This document shows positions 1-8,594 of a DNA stretch of 64,000 bases, one piece after another. This DNA comes from Desulfitobacterium_A sp035539115 (GTDB lineage: Bacteria > Bacillota > Desulfitobacteriia > Desulfitobacteriales > Desulfitobacteriaceae), in assembly GCF_035539115.1 (NCBI RefSeq), contig NZ_DATLJA010000011.1:1-64000 (forward strand), given 5' to 3'. The translations under genes and the position numbers were made by a program. Below the pieces are notes generated by a model. The model saw only the letters and a program-made list of their open reading frames with translations. It did no database searches and was not told where the DNA came from. Within the stretch, counting starts at the first letter, position 1. Each line of letters begins with the position of its first letter.

Positions 1-143
1 AACTCTAAGTGCAACCAGCGGTTTTCGCTTTCCTACGATGCAAGTAGTTAAGTCCGGCAGGATAAGGCGACTAAGGCCATCGCTTTGGCGCTGGCCAAGT
101 CTTCTTTATCGCAAAGCTCGGCGAAAGCCGGGTTTTCTTTATC
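1..143 (+). repeat. Dispersed structured repeat, copy A (cut by window edge)
   Basis: This intergenic segment recurs at 52315-52499 on the same strand and, shortened, at 36828-36924 on the opposite strand. The outer arms (about 17-31 and 114-131) are complementary, with the left arm rich in CGGTTTTCGC and the right arm in GCGAAAGCCGGG. An inner stem pairs GGCCA near 76 with TGGCC near 92. The left end of the element lies outside the window. It resembles a REP/MITE-like or structured RNA element; I cannot assign it to a known family. Confidence 0.7.
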
Positions 144-338
144 GGTTTTAAAGAGAGATTACGAAAATAGGCCTTAAAGTCTTATTTTTAAAGAAAATAA
201 TAGGACTTAAGGGAAAATATTTAAGATTTAGTCAAAATAAAAAGGAAAGTAAGACAATTTAGCGAATTTAAAGGTTTTAGAACTCTCCATTTTTCCAGAT
301 TACTATTACGATCTGAAAGGTTTGGGTTATAAGTAGAA

Positions 339-1406
339 ATGCGTTTAATTAATATAAAATATGTTGAAGCAGGAGAGGTTTTGGCTCGCCCAATCATTAG
401 CTCATCTGGAAATATCTTGCTACAATCGGGGATTACCTTGATCCCGAGTTATATTGATCGCTTAATCATGATGGGGGTAGATGTCTTATTTATCGAGGAC
501 GAACAGTTTGAGGATGTGGATATCTATACTGGTGTCTCCACACAAACCCGAGAAGCTGCGTTTTCAACGTTACGGAATTTAAACCATTTTGTTAATGAAG
601 ATCAACTTAACACTGTCGGAGCAGAGAAGATTCAATCAGTAATTGAACAGATGATTAATGATCTCCTATCAAGCCACGATATTCTGAGCAATATTACCGA
701 AATACGTGATTATGATGATTATACCTATCGTCATTCCATCAATACAACGGTAATTGCACTCCTTATAGGAATTGCTATGGGGTGGTCAAGTCCGAGACTG
801 CTTGAACTCGGAATGGGCGTTATTATGCATGATATTGGGAAAGTAAAAATCCCCCAAGAAATACTCAATAAGAAAGGGCCTTTAACAGAATTAGAATTTG
901 AAGAAGTTAAAAAACATACAGAGTATGGATTTAAACTGTTACGAAGTAATCGGGATTTCAGCTTGCTTTCAGCACATATCGCGTTTCAACATCAGGAAAA
1001 ATGGGATGGAACAGGCTATCCGCGTGGACTTAAGGGAACTGAGATTCATGAATATGGGCGAGTTGCAGCCATTGCCGATGTTTATGAAGCTTTAACTAGT
1101 AAAAGAGTCTATCGAGAAGCGATGCAGCCTCATGAAGCGTATGAATATGTTATGGCTCAGAGAGGCACCCATTTTGAACCCCGAGTTCTTGATGTTTTTG
1201 CAAAGAGTGTTGCAGTCTATCCTTCAGGTTCGGGTGTGAGGTTAAGCAATGGGCAACGAGGAAATGTGATTCGCCAAAACCACAATTTTCCGACTCGGCC
1301 TTATGTCCGTGTGACCCATGAGGGGGATATTAGATTACTCCGTCCTATTGACTATAATTTAGCGGAGCATCCGTCGCTCATGATTGTCAATGTCGAGAAC
1401 AAATGA
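339..1406 (+). CDS. HD-GYP domain protein (probable cyclic-di-GMP phosphodiesterase)
   Basis: This 355-residue protein has a C-terminal HD-GYP domain. The metal-binding HD pair is at His164-Asp165 inside HDIGK, a second His follows in the KKHTEYG segment, and the GYP signature is at about 226-228 within DGTGYPRGLKG. Such domains hydrolyse cyclic di-GMP. The first 120 residues resemble the N-terminal region common in clostridial HD-GYP proteins and have no recognisable sensor domain or membrane segment, so a cytoplasmic location is likely. No strong Shine-Dalgarno precedes the ATG. It is monocistronic, ending at a shared bidirectional terminator facing the next gene. A GGDEF protein at 34.9 kb is a possible opposing enzyme. 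Confidence 0.88.
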   Translation: MRLINIKYVEAGEVLARPIISSSGNILLQSGITLIPSYIDRLIMMGVDVLFIEDEQFEDVDIYTGVSTQTREAAFSTLRNLNHFVNEDQLNTVGAEKIQSVIEQMINDLLSSHDILSNITEIRDYDDYTYRHSINTTVIALLIGIAMGWSSPRLLELGMGVIMHDIGKVKIPQEILNKKGPLTELEFEEVKKHTEYGFKLLRSNRDFSLLSAHIAFQHQEKWDGTGYPRGLKGTEIHEYGRVAAIADVYEALTSKRVYREAMQPHEAYEYVMAQRGTHFEPRVLDVFAKSVAVYPSGSGVRLSNGQRGNVIRQNHNFPTRPYVRVTHEGDIRLLRPIDYNLAEHPSLMIVNVENK

Positions 1407-1426
1407 GAATTTAGAATAAAGAGATG

Positions 1427-1471
1427 ATCAAAAGGGCTAATCGTTTTTGAAGAATGCTTAACCCTTTTGAT
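1427..1471. terminator. Bidirectional rho-independent terminator
   Basis: A 14-bp stem (1427-1440 with 1458-1471, one mismatch) closes a 17-base loop between two convergent genes. The right arm is followed by a T-rich run. Confidence 0.75.
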
Positions 1472-1480
1472 TTTTGATAT

Positions 1481-3616
1481 TTATGATTTGAGCAGAATGT
1501 AAAGCTCTCCTGGATCTTCGACAGGTTTCTGGCAGGTAAAGTTTTCGCAAAGATAGGCCAAAACTTTATTGGGGTCGAAGGGATAATCCTGAACCCAGGG
1601 AAGGAGTTTCCCAAGTGTCCCTTCATGATATAGGAGCGAGGAATAGGGTAAAAACTCTGCAAAAAAGGTTTGCCTGAGAGAAGGGATTCCTGCATGATTC
1701 AGGGGACCAACAAATAGAAGTTCTTGACTGGGCTGGAGTGCGAATTGAAGGGCCTGAAGAAAGGCGGTATAGCCAGCGGGATAGGTGGAGAGGGCGGAAC
1801 GAAAAGAGAGAAGCTGCTTTTCAGCTCGGCTTTCCCAGCGATCTTCCCCGGTGAGACGGGCGAGTCGAAGAAGGTTGAGAGCAGTGATCGAGTTACCGGA
1901 TGGGAGTGCTCCGTCATATATCTCTTTGGGTCGAATGAGAAGTTCTTCGGCATCCGAACCGGTGAGATAGTACCCCCCTGCTTCCTCGTCGATAAAGAGA
2001 AATTCCAGCTGTTCTTGGAGGGACAGAGCGGTTTTCAAGTAGATTGATTTTCCACAAGCCATGTAGAGTTCTAGCAGTCCCCAGATGAAAAATGCATAAT
2101 CATCAAGATACCCTAGATAAGCTGCGTTCCCTTCGCGAAAACGGGCTAGGAGTCGTTCCTGAGGATAGAGGTTTTTTAAAAGAAATTGCACAGCTTGCTC
2201 AGCGGCTCGGATATATTTTTCTTCACCTAAGATTTGGCCGCCTTTGGACAGGGCGGCAATCATGAGCCCGTTCCAGGAGGTTAGAATTTTATCATCTTTG
2301 TGCGGATGAACCCGTTTTTCCCGAGAATGCCAGAGCTTTTGGCGATCCTCTTCCAAAATGGCCTCGAAGGCTTCTGGGTTGAGGTTATGTTTTCGGGCAT
2401 GTTCTACTGTGTTTGCAGAGCGCAAACTCGGGATGGACTTGCCTTCAAAGTTCCCGCCCGGCGTAATATCGAAAACCTCACAAAAGAGAGCGGCACGTTC
2501 TTCTCCGAGAATAGTAGCGACTTCTTCGGGGGTCCAGACATAAAATTTGCCCTCAACGCCTTCGGAATCGGCGTCTTCTGCTGAATAGAAGCCACCCCCG
2601 GGAGACGTCATATCGCGAAGAACATAAGCAAAGATTTCTTGGGCTTTTTGTGCATCCTGTGGTGCCTTTTGCGATTGATAGGCTTCTAAATAAGCGATAG
2701 CAAGCAGCGCATTATCATAAAGCATTTTTTCAAAGTGAGGGACAAGCCATTTTTGATCGGTAGAATAGCGGGCGAATCCGAAGCCAATATGATCATAGAT
2801 TCCGCCTTTTCCCATAGAATCGAGGGTTTTTCGGATCATAGCATCCGCTGGGCGCTCAGGATGATCTTTCGCATAACGTAACAGGAAGGTTAAGTTATGC
2901 GGGGAGGGAAACTTTGGGGCTTGGCTAAAACCGCCATAATGAGAATCAAAATTCTGGGCTAAGGCTTGATAAGCCTGTTCAATCAGTTCACTTGCCCATG
3001 ATTGGAAATCGGAGGAGGCGTCTCCGACAGTTTGAGCTTTGAGAAATCCTTGAAGTGCTTGAGAATCTTGAGATTCGTGTTCTCGGGGAGTGGACTCTTC
3101 ACGTGAGGTAACCGCCTTCACGATTTCTTCTGCAGATTTCCGGAGTTTACCTTCATCTTTTTCCCATAGTTCTCCGATTTGACTGAGGAGGTCCATGAGC
3201 CCGGGCCGTCCATAACGGCTGTGTTTGGGAAAGTAGGTTCCAGCGTAAAAGGGCCGCTTTTCTGGGGTCATAAGTACTGTTAAGGGCCAGCCTCCTGAAC
3301 CGGTCAAGGCTTGGCAGAATTCCATATAAAGGTGATCGATGTCTGGTCGCTCTTCACGATCGACCTTAATGGCAACAAAGTAGCGGTTGAGCAACTTGGC
3401 GACTTCTGAGTCTTCAAAGGATTCGCGTTCCATCACGTGGCACCAATGACAGGTGGAATATCCAATACTTAGAAAAATGGGCTTATTGTCCTTTTCTGCT
3501 ACTGCGAAAGCTTCCTCATTCCAGGGATACCAGTCTACGGGATTATATGCATGTTGCAAGAGATACGGGCTTTTTTCGTTAATTAGTTTATTTGCTTGTT
3601 TGCTAGTATGGACCAT
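1481..3616 (-). CDS. DUF255 / YyaL-type thioredoxin-fold protein
   Basis: The protein has about 711 residues. An N-terminal thioredoxin-like DUF255 domain carries the signature CHWCH motif at about residues 56-60, preceded by the conserved YNPVDWYPW segment. A long C-terminal part resembles (alpha/alpha)6-barrel N-acylglucosamine 2-epimerase-like folds, as in the SSP411/YyaL family. The molecular role of this family is not established. The ATG at 3616 is chosen over one 25 codons upstream because GGAGG sits five bases before it. The length matches full-length family members and the frame is intact. It stands alone, converging on the HD-GYP gene. Confidence 0.9.
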   Translation of the reverse strand: MVHTSKQANKLINEKSPYLLQHAYNPVDWYPWNEEAFAVAEKDNKPIFLSIGYSTCHWCHVMERESFEDSEVAKLLNRYFVAIKVDREERPDIDHLYMEFCQALTGSGGWPLTVLMTPEKRPFYAGTYFPKHSRYGRPGLMDLLSQIGELWEKDEGKLRKSAEEIVKAVTSREESTPREHESQDSQALQGFLKAQTVGDASSDFQSWASELIEQAYQALAQNFDSHYGGFSQAPKFPSPHNLTFLLRYAKDHPERPADAMIRKTLDSMGKGGIYDHIGFGFARYSTDQKWLVPHFEKMLYDNALLAIAYLEAYQSQKAPQDAQKAQEIFAYVLRDMTSPGGGFYSAEDADSEGVEGKFYVWTPEEVATILGEERAALFCEVFDITPGGNFEGKSIPSLRSANTVEHARKHNLNPEAFEAILEEDRQKLWHSREKRVHPHKDDKILTSWNGLMIAALSKGGQILGEEKYIRAAEQAVQFLLKNLYPQERLLARFREGNAAYLGYLDDYAFFIWGLLELYMACGKSIYLKTALSLQEQLEFLFIDEEAGGYYLTGSDAEELLIRPKEIYDGALPSGNSITALNLLRLARLTGEDRWESRAEKQLLSFRSALSTYPAGYTAFLQALQFALQPSQELLFVGPLNHAGIPSLRQTFFAEFLPYSSLLYHEGTLGKLLPWVQDYPFDPNKVLAYLCENFTCQKPVEDPGELYILLKS

Positions 3617-4007
3617 AGCAACCTCCATTTTGTTGGATATTCTACATGACATGCTATTAGTATGTGTAAATGCGGAATATTTAATAGACATGTAAATATA
3701 ATGTTGGAATATTCAGTGAAGAAGATTGAATTGGTGTGATTTCATAACTGTTCGTGTATCTATTTTTTGTGGACTGGCATTACCTACAAAATAATGAAAA
3801 ATATCATTACAATCAGTGAGGAAGAATCTGCCCCAAAAGAGAACAATGCAATCAGATAGCATAAAATCTGGTGACCTTATATACAGCCGTTTATTAAAAA
3901 TTTTATACCTTGTGTGAGAAAAATCAGCTATGACTAACCGGTTGACTCTTTACCGAAGAGTTCTCGACCGACCATTTGTCTCGTACAACGCCGAAAGAAA
4001 AAATCCC
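3617..4007. other. Gene-free stretch upstream of the DUF255 gene
   Basis: This AT-rich region of about 390 bases holds the promoter side of the minus-strand DUF255 gene. I see no convincing gene, RNA or repeat in it. A 28-codon open stretch from an ATG at about 3930 runs into the MerR-type promoter and lacks a ribosome binding site. Confidence 0.5.
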
Positions 4008-4038
4008 TTGACTTTGAGTTAACTCAAAGTGCTAGACT
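4008..4038 (+). promoter_or_regulatory. MerR-type promoter with 19-bp spacer and palindromic operator
   Basis: A -35 box TTGACT (4008-4013) and a -10-like TAGACT (4033-4038) are separated by 19 bp, the long spacing typical of MerR-family-activated promoters. A perfect 20-bp palindrome, ACTTTGAGTTAACTCAAAGT (4011-4030), overlaps the -35 box and fills most of the spacer, where MerR regulators bind. No merR gene is adjacent; the only one in the window is at 24 kb and has a different operator sequence in front of it. Confidence 0.75.
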
Positions 4039-4061
4039 GAATTTCGATGGGGTGAAACCAT

Positions 4062-4175
4062 ATGACGATTGCAGATGGCAGAGAACAGAGAAATATGGAC
4101 AAATCAAAAAATGTAAGTGAAAGTGTAATCTTCCCGATAGGTGAAAAAAATAGCCCTTCCAGCAAATGTGGTTAA
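4062..4175 (+). pseudogene. Truncated cupin-family gene stub
   Basis: An ATG at 4062, just downstream of the MerR-type promoter, opens a 37-codon frame. Its SVIFPIGEKN segment resembles the N-terminus of small cupin (mandelonitrile-lyase-like / carboxymuconolactone-linked) proteins, which continue with the metal-binding cupin barrel. Here the frame stops at 4175 inside a terminator hairpin, so the barrel is missing. Stub of a deleted gene is the most likely reading; the family assignment rests on about ten residues. Confidence 0.45.
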
Positions 4176-4199
4176 TTTACCAGAAGGGTTATTCTTCTT
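4149..4199 (+). terminator. Rho-independent terminator
   Basis: AATAGCCCTTC (4149-4159) pairs with GAAGGGTTATT (4183-4193) with one G-T mismatch, followed by a T-rich tail. It overlaps the end of the cupin stub. Confidence 0.65.
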
Positions 4200-4442
4200 A
4201 ATTATAGATTTTGATTAATGATCAATAGACCAAAGTAAAATTATGTCTTTTCGGATCCAGGATTAATCGAACGATAAAATTATTTGTTATAAATATACGA
4301 TACAGGAAGGAATTCTTAAACAAATAGTGAAATGTACTGAATAAGCTATATAACAATAGTGTTTAAAGAAGCTAATGAAATCCTAAAATCCTTATAAATT
4401 GTTGTAATTTATATTGGATATTATGGGGGGCGATGAAACGAT

Positions 4443-4625
4443 TTGAAAAACAATATTCTACGATTTTTGATCGTTTTTTTACTATTTTACTTTTTACTGT
4501 ATCTGTTTTCAAAAATTACAGTAGGTGACGACCCGGTAAAACAATGGAATGGAATAGCGATAGTTGTTTTTCTGACCTATATTTCTATCCCTTTATTTAC
4601 AATAATCATAGGCGAACGACGCTAA
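4443..4625 (+). CDS. Small two-helix membrane protein, unknown
   Basis: This 60-codon frame starts at TTG (4443), 12 bases after a GGGGGG tract. It encodes two hydrophobic helices (about 5-25 and 38-55) separated by a short polar loop with Asp-Asp. I do not recognise a family. An ATG at 4433 in another frame yields only 32 codons. It sits in a decayed stretch between a cupin stub and a TetR tail, so it could be real or a leftover. Confidence 0.4.
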   Translation: MKNNILRFLIVFLLFYFLLYLFSKITVGDDPVKQWNGIAIVVFLTYISIPLFTIIIGERR

Positions 4626-4716
4626 AAATTGCGGCATACCATTTGTCTACAGGAATTTTCACTGGCTTTTAGATCCTTTCTTCAACTAATTTATGGCTAT
4701 TTTGCCCCGGTTTGTT

Positions 4717-4917
4717 TCATAAACTTCCCTTTAATAAGGTTTTGAGCATATTATTTATTAACTGTTCCTGATTGACAAAAGGAAACTTGGGGTTAGTGAT
4801 TATCAGAGACACCAGACCGTGAAGTCCCGCCCACATGGTTTGGTTTCTGATCCAGTTTATAATTATCTTGAGGTTATAACATGTTTTGATAGAGCATGCA
4901 GTTTCAGCTTGTTCATG
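4717..4917 (-). pseudogene. C-terminal remnant of a TetR/AcrR-family regulator
   Basis: This 66-codon frame is open on the minus strand from a stop just before 4917 to a TGA at 4717. It has no good start. The central TMWAGLHGLVSLIIT segment and the tail with an LI..ML..LLKG pattern match the ligand-binding C-terminal (WHG-type) region of TetR regulators. The helix-turn-helix half is absent. It is a fragment left by deletion, in the same decayed region as the cupin stub. Confidence 0.6.
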
Positions 4918-5002
4918 TTATTTAATGGAATTTTAACAGGTAATTACTAATAATTGTAGAATAGGATATTAGAGTAAAGATAATAGAGATTTTATTGTAG
5001 AA

Positions 5003-5154
5003 GACAAAGAGAAGAAAAAAATTAAAACGATCATATAAGGGATCTACAACAGGTGAATCTCTAGCTGCTTTTAACCCCTTACCATTGCCGAGAAAAGCCC
5101 CTAGTATTAAGTGTGATCTAGGTGAAAAAGTTATTGTAGTATCCGTCGAGTAAA
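5003..5154 (+). other. Open stretch without start codon, possibly a gene remnant
   Basis: One frame is open for about 50 codons and reads as a plausible protein tail (LAAFNPLPLPRKAPSIKCDL), ending at a TAA at about 5152. No start codon or ribosome binding site is seen and I recognise no family. It may be chance. Confidence 0.2.
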
Positions 5155-5196
5155 TTGAGTATTTTGAATAAGAAAGTAAAGTGAGGTAGGGATTGA

Positions 5197-5433
5197 ATGA
5201 ATCCGTTCAATGTCATAAGTGTTTTAGAGACTTTGTTCTTTATCGCATGGATCGGAATTGCCCTTACTAATGCTATAAACCCATACTGGGCTTGGAAAAT
5301 AACAGACAGTTGGAGAGCCACAAAAGAACCTCCTCAGTCGTATTTCTTTATTCGGCGTATAGGAGGCATAGTGTTCTCAGTTATTGGAATCGGTTTTTCC
5401 GTTCTCGTACTAACTATGTATTGGAAGCGGTAG
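5197..5433 (+). CDS. DUF6199-like small membrane protein
   Basis: A 78-residue protein with two predicted membrane helices (about 8-28 and 55-75). Between them lies a conserved-looking NPYWAWKITDSWR segment followed by a PPQSYFFIRRIGG motif, which matches my recollection of DUF6199. Function is unknown. AGGTAGGG lies about 6 bases before the ATG. It is the first of four short same-strand frames leading towards hypA. Confidence 0.65.
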   Translation: MNPFNVISVLETLFFIAWIGIALTNAINPYWAWKITDSWRATKEPPQSYFFIRRIGGIVFSVIGIGFSVLVLTMYWKR

Positions 5434-5573
5434 CTAGAGAATACATTTCAGGGTAGAGTCGTTTCCAAGTGAAAAAGTATAAAATTTGATATTACGCTAC
5501 TAGAGTGGTTGGTCCTTTAAAGGCTAACTCCCTAGAATTATGTTCTAGGAGAAAACCAAAGGAGGAATTGACC

Positions 5574-6077
5574 TTGCATAAAATAGCTCAACTTTCCTGT
5601 AAAATTCTTGGTCTTTACACAATAGTAAACAGTATAACTGGTTTGTCCACAATCGTACTCATGCCTCAAGGAACACCAGGCATTCTAAGGATGATATTTC
5701 CCAGTATAGTCCAAGCGATAGTTGGTTTGTTACTGTGGCTATTTGCAGATACCATAGCAAGCCTAATGATAACCCAAGACAATGTAATTACACACGTTCC
5801 CGCACCTACAAAAAACACTGGTCACCAAATAGCATTCTCTGTCCTCGGTTTGTACTTTATCGGAACTGCATTACCAAAGCTAGTCTCAGCCATTTTAACT
5901 GTCTTATCTACTCCGCCCCAAATACAAATTGCACAACCTTCAATCACATATCGATTATTAGTAGAGTCAATCATCCAATTAGTTGTAGGCTTGATAGTTT
6001 TTCTGGGGTCTAACGGCTTAGTCGGTCTATTAAACACCCTGAGAAATGCAGGTCTCCCGAAAGATAACATTGAATAA
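5574..6077 (+). CDS. Membrane protein of unknown function, four helices
   Basis: The protein has 167 residues when started at TTG 5574, which has AAAGGAGG eight bases upstream; a longer frame from 5505 lacks such a site. Four hydrophobic segments (about 8-32, 40-60, 80-100, 120-145) make it an integral membrane protein. No motif is recognised. It is plus strand, downstream of another small membrane protein, possibly in one transcript. Confidence 0.6.
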   Translation: MHKIAQLSCKILGLYTIVNSITGLSTIVLMPQGTPGILRMIFPSIVQAIVGLLLWLFADTIASLMITQDNVITHVPAPTKNTGHQIAFSVLGLYFIGTALPKLVSAILTVLSTPPQIQIAQPSITYRLLVESIIQLVVGLIVFLGSNGLVGLLNTLRNAGLPKDNIE

Positions 6078-6117
6078 ACTAAGAGTTGATAACGTAGATG
6101 AGAAGAAGGTGAAGACA

Positions 6118-6252
6118 ATGTTTTTTAAAGGTGGGGTAAAATTGGAAAGTAAGGATTTGAAAGTAGTCCTAAACTCCATCATGGGCATTCCTCACTTCAA
6201 AGTAGGCGACACACTCTCTTTAGTAAAACAGCCCTCTCACAGTGGGTTGTGA
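6118..6252 (+). CDS. Possible small protein, unknown
   Basis: A 44-codon frame starts at ATG 6118, preceded by GAAGGTGA at good spacing. The product is short, mildly basic and without recognised motif. It lies between two better-supported frames and could equally be a remnant. Confidence 0.3.
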   Translation: MFFKGGVKLESKDLKVVLNSIMGIPHFKVGDTLSLVKQPSHSGL

Positions 6253-6342
6253 CTAGAGCAGAACAGCGTATTGAGTATTGAAGCTAAAGTCTCGCTGATG
6301 CAGCAGAAGTTGTCCTATTTCTTCTATTGGGAGGAAGGTAAA

Positions 6343-6633
6343 ATGAACAATAATGTAGCAATAATTGAGGAAGTTTATGATATCGTTTTACATGAAGTAC
6401 CATCATCTCTTCACAGATGGGGTAGAATAGTGTGGATTCAAGACATTGAAGTTGGGGCTAAGGGTAAATTCCTGTTTTTTGAAGATGGGGTTTCCAAAGT
6501 TACTAACCTTAGCCGGATAACGAATGTGATAAGAACCTTAAACAGTTTAGAGATTCATACGCAAAGGAGTATTTATAAACTGAGGATTTTGACGGGTGAA
6601 TCATATAGAACTGTAGAAAATCGTATGTTCTGA
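6343..6633 (+). CDS. Hypothetical protein, 96 residues
   Basis: The start at ATG 6343 is chosen because GGGAGGAAGG lies just upstream; the longer frame from 6271 has none. The protein is soluble, mixed charged, with alternating hydrophobic residues that suggest a small alpha/beta fold. No family is recognised. It is the last of the four short frames before hypA, 147 bases upstream of hypA. Confidence 0.5.
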   Translation: MNNNVAIIEEVYDIVLHEVPSSLHRWGRIVWIQDIEVGAKGKFLFFEDGVSKVTNLSRITNVIRTLNSLEIHTQRSIYKLRILTGESYRTVENRMF

Positions 6634-6780
6634 AGGACATTCACCGGAACTGTCGAAATATCTTTGATAAGAAGACGAGCTAGTATACATCTTAGAGTTG
6701 CCGAGAAGACTTGCCTTGAACATAGACTGGAAATTCTATGACACGTAAGATAGTTGTTATCTACGCAGAGGAGGTATGAT

Positions 6781-7122
6781 GTGCACGAAATGTCCTTGAT
6801 GGGAGGAGTATTCGAGGTTATTGAAAAGATCCTTCCTCAGTATGATGTAAAGCGAGTACTGCAGGTTAAACTCAAAGTCGGAGAACTCACGAATGCAGAA
6901 CCGGATGCCTTGCTTATGGCATTTGAAGCTTATAGCAAGGATACCCTATGTGAAGGAGCGGAGCTGATCGTGGAGCGCATTGCTTTGCGCGGTCGCTGCC
7001 GAAATTGTCATCATGAGTTTACCGTGAAAACGATGATTTTTCTCTGTCCAAACTGCGGTGATACCAGTATTGAAGTGATTCAAGGAGAGGAACTTTTAAT
7101 TGAGAGTCTGGAGGTTGAATAA
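6781..7122 (+). CDS. hypA: Hydrogenase nickel incorporation protein HypA
   Basis: This 113-residue nickel chaperone delivers Ni to the hydrogenase large subunit together with HypB. The start is GTG 6781, with GAGGAGG upstream, giving the diagnostic N-terminus (M)HEMSLM, where His2 is the Ni ligand. A C-terminal zinc site is formed by CxxC pairs (CRNC, CPNC) at about 73-76 and 89-92. Its stop codon directly abuts the hypB start, so the two are co-translated. The partner hydrogenase operon lies 1.5 kb downstream on the other strand. Confidence 0.95.
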   Translation: MHEMSLMGGVFEVIEKILPQYDVKRVLQVKLKVGELTNAEPDALLMAFEAYSKDTLCEGAELIVERIALRGRCRNCHHEFTVKTMIFLCPNCGDTSIEVIQGEELLIESLEVE

Positions 7123-7803
7123 ATGGAATCAAGTCGTCGTCAAATTGAAGTGATGGCTAATTTACTGGGTTCAAATGATGTGCAGGCTGAAGTAAACCGT
7201 GCCCATTTTCGCAAGCATCATTGTTTAGCCATTAATGTTATGGGCTCGCCGGGAGCAGGAAAAACGTCACTTCTAGAGAAGTCTTTGCCCCATTTATGCG
7301 CGGATCTGCAGGTGGGGGTTATCGAGGGAGATATCTTTACAAGTAAAGATGCGGATCGTATTGCCGTTTACCAGGTTCCGGTCATTCAGATTAATACGGG
7401 TGGCGATTGCCATCTTGACAGTAAAATGATAAGTAAGGTTTTACCGGAATTTGATTGGAAAGCCATGGATCTCATGGTTATAGAAAATGTCGGTAACCTC
7501 GTTTGCCCGGCTGACTTTGATTTAGGAGAAGCATTTAGGGTCATAGTTTTGAGTATTGTGGAGGGGGATGACAAGCCAGCCAAATATCCCGTGATCTTCC
7601 GCAATGCTAAAGCAGTTGTGTTAAATAAGATGGACCTTGAGGCGTTGACTGACGTGAATATGGAGAACATGAAACATGATATCCTAGCCATAAATCCGGA
7701 CATTCAGATTTTTGAGGTATCTTGTCGTAATGGAAATGGTCTTCAAGCATGGATCAGTTGGTTAAGTCAAGAAGTCAAGGGCTATCAGGAAAATATGATT
7801 TGA
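7123..7803 (+). CDS. hypB: Hydrogenase nickel incorporation GTPase HypB
   Basis: This 226-residue SIMIBI GTPase drives nickel insertion with HypA. It shows a P-loop GSPGAGKTS (about 41-49), a GDIFTSKDA switch segment, the metal-site GGDCHLD motif (about 93-99), ENVGNLVCPADFD (switch II) and NKMD (nucleotide specificity). It lacks the His-rich N-terminal nickel-storage stretch of some HypB proteins. It begins immediately after hypA. Confidence 0.96.
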   Translation: MESSRRQIEVMANLLGSNDVQAEVNRAHFRKHHCLAINVMGSPGAGKTSLLEKSLPHLCADLQVGVIEGDIFTSKDADRIAVYQVPVIQINTGGDCHLDSKMISKVLPEFDWKAMDLMVIENVGNLVCPADFDLGEAFRVIVLSIVEGDDKPAKYPVIFRNAKAVVLNKMDLEALTDVNMENMKHDILAINPDIQIFEVSCRNGNGLQAWISWLSQEVKGYQENMI

Positions 7804-7980
7804 GTCTTTAATAGCCAATCAGCCATCGAAACCTTTTTCAGACTTTGTTAATACAATTCCTTGAATCCGGGGGTAAATCAAGCCAAGAAATCAATCACAA
7901 ACTTCCCATGTCTCGACGTCGTACTTACTTAATACTAGTTAATACCTAATTGATAACCACTCTAATGCAGAAGAGGGCTG

Positions 7981-8421
7981 ATGTTCTTGCTAAATGTCAA
8001 GTTTACAAAAATCCGAACCCAAGCTTTACACGGAATTCGCCATTTCCTAGATTTAATGATCTTGGTTCTCCTCATTCTGGGAATCATGAGCTTTGTAGGT
8101 AAGTGGTTGTTTCCTCTTTTTATCCATATGAATGGTTTCTTTGATTCCTTCTATCCGATGATCGATCAACTTTTTCTGATCATTGTTATGCTGGAAATTG
8201 CCGATGTCCTCCACAAAGTTTCCCCAGTCCGCCTCATGGATATCTTGTTGACCATTCTGGTGCGAAAGATTATTGTCATCCAAGAAAATAACGTGCTGTG
8301 GCTCGATGTCAGTATGTTCGCCCTCGTAGCCGTGGTTCGTCTAGCCTGGACCAAATGGATTTCCGGTTCAAACACATATTGTTCAGATAGTGAACAAACC
8401 GATGAGCGTGAAATGAGATAG
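7981..8421 (+). CDS. Small membrane protein, PsiE-like
   Basis: A 146-residue protein with about four hydrophobic segments and a charged C-terminal tail. The MLEIADVLHKVSP and RKIIVIQEN segments resemble the phosphate-starvation-inducible PsiE family, but the match is by eye and weak. It lies 178 bases after hypB and before a strong terminator. No link to hydrogenase maturation is evident. Confidence 0.5.
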   Translation: MFLLNVKFTKIRTQALHGIRHFLDLMILVLLILGIMSFVGKWLFPLFIHMNGFFDSFYPMIDQLFLIIVMLEIADVLHKVSPVRLMDILLTILVRKIIVIQENNVLWLDVSMFALVAVVRLAWTKWISGSNTYCSDSEQTDEREMR

Positions 8422-8493
8422 CAATTTTTGGTATTGTGTAGGAGCCGCCATGCAGTTGGAGGCTTCAAACCAGTTAATTAAGACCATTGTTTA

Positions 8494-8556
8494 TATTAGA
8501 CAAAAGACACAAAGAAGTACATGGTTAATGTACTTCTTTGTGTCTTTTGTCTAATA
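8494..8556. terminator. Perfect 29-bp inverted repeat, bidirectional terminator
   Basis: Arms 8494-8522 and 8528-8556 are perfectly complementary over 29 bp around a 5-base loop. It lies between convergent genes (the plus-strand PsiE-like gene and the minus-strand hydrogenase operon). The length and perfection exceed an ordinary terminator. Confidence 0.85.
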
Positions 8557-8594
8557 TTTAATAAATCATGTTATCTGATTTCCAAACGGGGTCT

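Noticed and set aside
1724..2047. Plus-strand open frames within the DUF255 gene
   Set aside because: They are shadows of the well-supported minus-strand gene and have no ribosome site or recognisable family.
3930..4016. 28-codon frame upstream of the MerR-type promoter
   Set aside because: It has no ribosome binding site and its end lies in the operator.
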